Source: Rhodospirillales bacterium (GTDB lineage Bacteria; Pseudomonadota; Alphaproteobacteria; Micavibrionales; Micavibrionaceae). From it: a stretch of 64,000 bases of DNA. The notes under the pieces were generated by a model. It was not told the origin of the DNA, made no database searches, and worked only from the letters and a program-made list of their open reading frames with translations. The stretch covers positions 124,001-188,000 of the forward strand of contig JACKIQ010000002.1 in the NCBI GenBank assembly GCA_020638365.1, written 5' to 3'. Shown piece after piece: positions 63,074 to 64,000 of the stretch. The position numbers and the translations under genes were made by a program. The number at the start of each line of letters is the position of its first letter. Position 1 is the first letter of the stretch.

Positions 63074-64000
63074 GACTCCGCGCGTTGTTGGTCGGCCTTC
63101 TCAAGGAATTCCCGCACGTCAACTAGCCGGTCATGAATCTGCGCAACCCGTTTTTTGGACACCGCTTCGTCGCTGAGCTGTGCGCCCTCCTGAGAACTCA
63201 GCACCTGCAATTCGTACACAGTACGTTTCATGGCCCGGCTGGGAAGACCGGCTCTGACCAGGACCGCCATCATCCGGTCCAGAAAAGGCCCTAACCTGTG
63301 GTTTAGGAAATCATCCTTGCGATTACGAATAAAGGCGGGAACGATAAGCTTGTAGAGTGTCTTCAAAGCACTCTTGGCCCCGCCCTGACCTTTTTTTTCA
63401 TCAGCCTTCACCTCGTCCAGTGTTCCTTTAGAGTTTCGATCAATTTCTTCAAGGCCGATCTCTTTGTCCTTGCTGCTGGTCAACGTTCGGAAAAAATCCG
63501 ATGGTCCAAGCGGCGCAAACGTATGAAAATGAGGAACCATGTCCAGTGAACCCGCCCAGTCCGTCCACTTGAAACGGTTGATCCGCTCCGAAGTCGTCAC
63601 GGCTTTCCAGGGCGTTCGGTAGGAATCTGCGACAATCGCACCGTGCATCGCTTCGGCAATCACCAGTCGGGCGCTCGAAAGCGCTTTCATGATTTCGTTG
63701 ATGTCCCCGAGTGGATCAACATAATCCACACCCGCACGCTCGCAGGCAATTCTCCACAGAGGATTGGACGCTGATTCCCAGTGTGGAACGAAAACGACAC
63801 GTTCTCCCCGAGGGGCCGGGGGAAAACACTCGGGCGTAAGAATACCGGGATCGGTTATCGCCGTCCCCTCAGGTAACCCAAGAATTTTCTCGGTCATCTT
63901 TCCCCGTACGAAAAAGAACTTGAAAAGCTTGGAGTCAATCTCTCTTATCCTGCGGCTGTACCCGCACCCCGATCCGCAGACGATAACCGAAACCGCACCC
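63055..64000 (-). CDS. Polysaccharide pyruvyl transferase family protein (5' end outside window)
   Basis: The frame runs on without a stop past the first internal Met at 63897 to the right edge: the residues before it read G-S-G-C-G-Y-S-R-R-I-R-E-I-D and F-V-R-G-K-M-T, a conserved block of the family, so 63897 is not the true start. Further on are V-F-V-P-H-W-E and E-A-M-H-G-A-I-V-A-D-S-Y-R-T-P-W, the other typical motifs. The last 110 residues are charged and unassigned. The enzyme should add a pyruvate ketal to a sugar of the exopolysaccharide, from phosphoenolpyruvate. Confidence 0.82.
   Translation of the reverse strand, partial: GAVSVIVCGSGCGYSRRIREIDSKLFKFFFVRGKMTEKILGLPEGTAITDPGILTPECFPPAPRGERVVFVPHWESASNPLWRIACERAGVDYVDPLGDINEIMKALSSARLVIAEAMHGAIVADSYRTPWKAVTTSERINRFKWTDWAGSLDMVPHFHTFAPLGPSDFFRTLTSSKDKEIGLEEIDRNSKGTLDEVKADEKKGQGGAKSALKTLYKLIVPAFIRNRKDDFLNHRLGPFLDRMMAVLVRAGLPSRAMKRTVYELQVLSSQEGAQLSDEAVSKKRVAQIHDRLVDVREFLEKADQQRAESKKRSV

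Noticed and set aside
1..64000. tRNA, rRNA, CRISPR arrays, insertion sequences, integrase and attachment sites
   Set aside because: I scanned for cloverleaf arms, regular short repeats with spacers, transposase motifs and flanking direct repeats and saw none that I could support.

Overview
The window looks like chromosomal DNA of a Gram-negative bacterium, most likely an alphaproteobacterium (perhaps near the Micavibrio/Rhodospirillales lineages; this placement is a guess from gene content, not a computed phylogeny). Supporting signs are an outer-membrane beta-barrel, Wza/Wzc/WbaP export genes, Tat and Sec signal peptides, a 404-residue NADP isocitrate dehydrogenase, and a class III PLP ornithine decarboxylase behind a long structured leader. 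I saw no tRNA, rRNA, insertion sequence, prophage or CRISPR array.

Layout. 1-500: tail of an unknown gene and a YdcH-like small protein. 559-9870: a tightly coupled glycan cluster (two sulfotransferase-like proteins, two methyltransferases, a flippase, a GT2, a GT2-GT4 fusion and a GT4), probably making a sulfated or methylated surface glycan. The fusion gene carries a C10 tract that could make it phase variable. 9867-30340: mostly housekeeping and unlinked genes (icd, KAP NTPase, BrkB-like protein, large KamA-like radical SAM enzyme, alpha-2-macroglobulin, PQQ sugar dehydrogenase, Fe-S uracil-DNA glycosylase, citrate synthase, a Tat-exported phosphatase-like protein with a membrane partner, a class II amidotransferase). 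29519-34404: a three-gene unit of coiled-coil protein, ClpB-like double AAA+ ATPase with a broken first P-loop, and a one-pass membrane protein; I do not recognise it as a described system.

34936-40764 is the most striking region: acyl carrier protein, MBOAT acyltransferase, SGNH protein, a 48-residue one-pass microprotein ending in F-I-Y-Q-G-F, a methyltransferase, and an FkbH-like glyceryl-loading enzyme facing the operon. This matches the Dlt D-alanylation machinery part for part (DltC, DltB, DltD, DltX), with FkbH in place of the adenylating ligase DltA. I infer a pathway that puts a glyceroyl-type (possibly O-methylated) group on an envelope polymer.

40979-44646 holds three tandem paralogues with HExxH plus ExxxD, predicted zinc metallopeptidases of a family I do not recognise, next to an EAL phosphodiesterase. 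46129-51974 has an aldehyde dehydrogenase, the ovothiol enzyme OvoA, and ornithine decarboxylase behind a leader with an upstream peptide ORF. 51977-64000 is a Wzy-type exopolysaccharide locus: beta-barrel, Wzc-like, Wza-like, a second Wzz-like protein, WbaP, an acetyltransferase, a GT4-Alg14-Alg13 triple fusion, an O-antigen ligase/polymerase and a pyruvyl transferase that runs off the right edge.

All calls were made by eye from motifs and reading frames; no database search was run.
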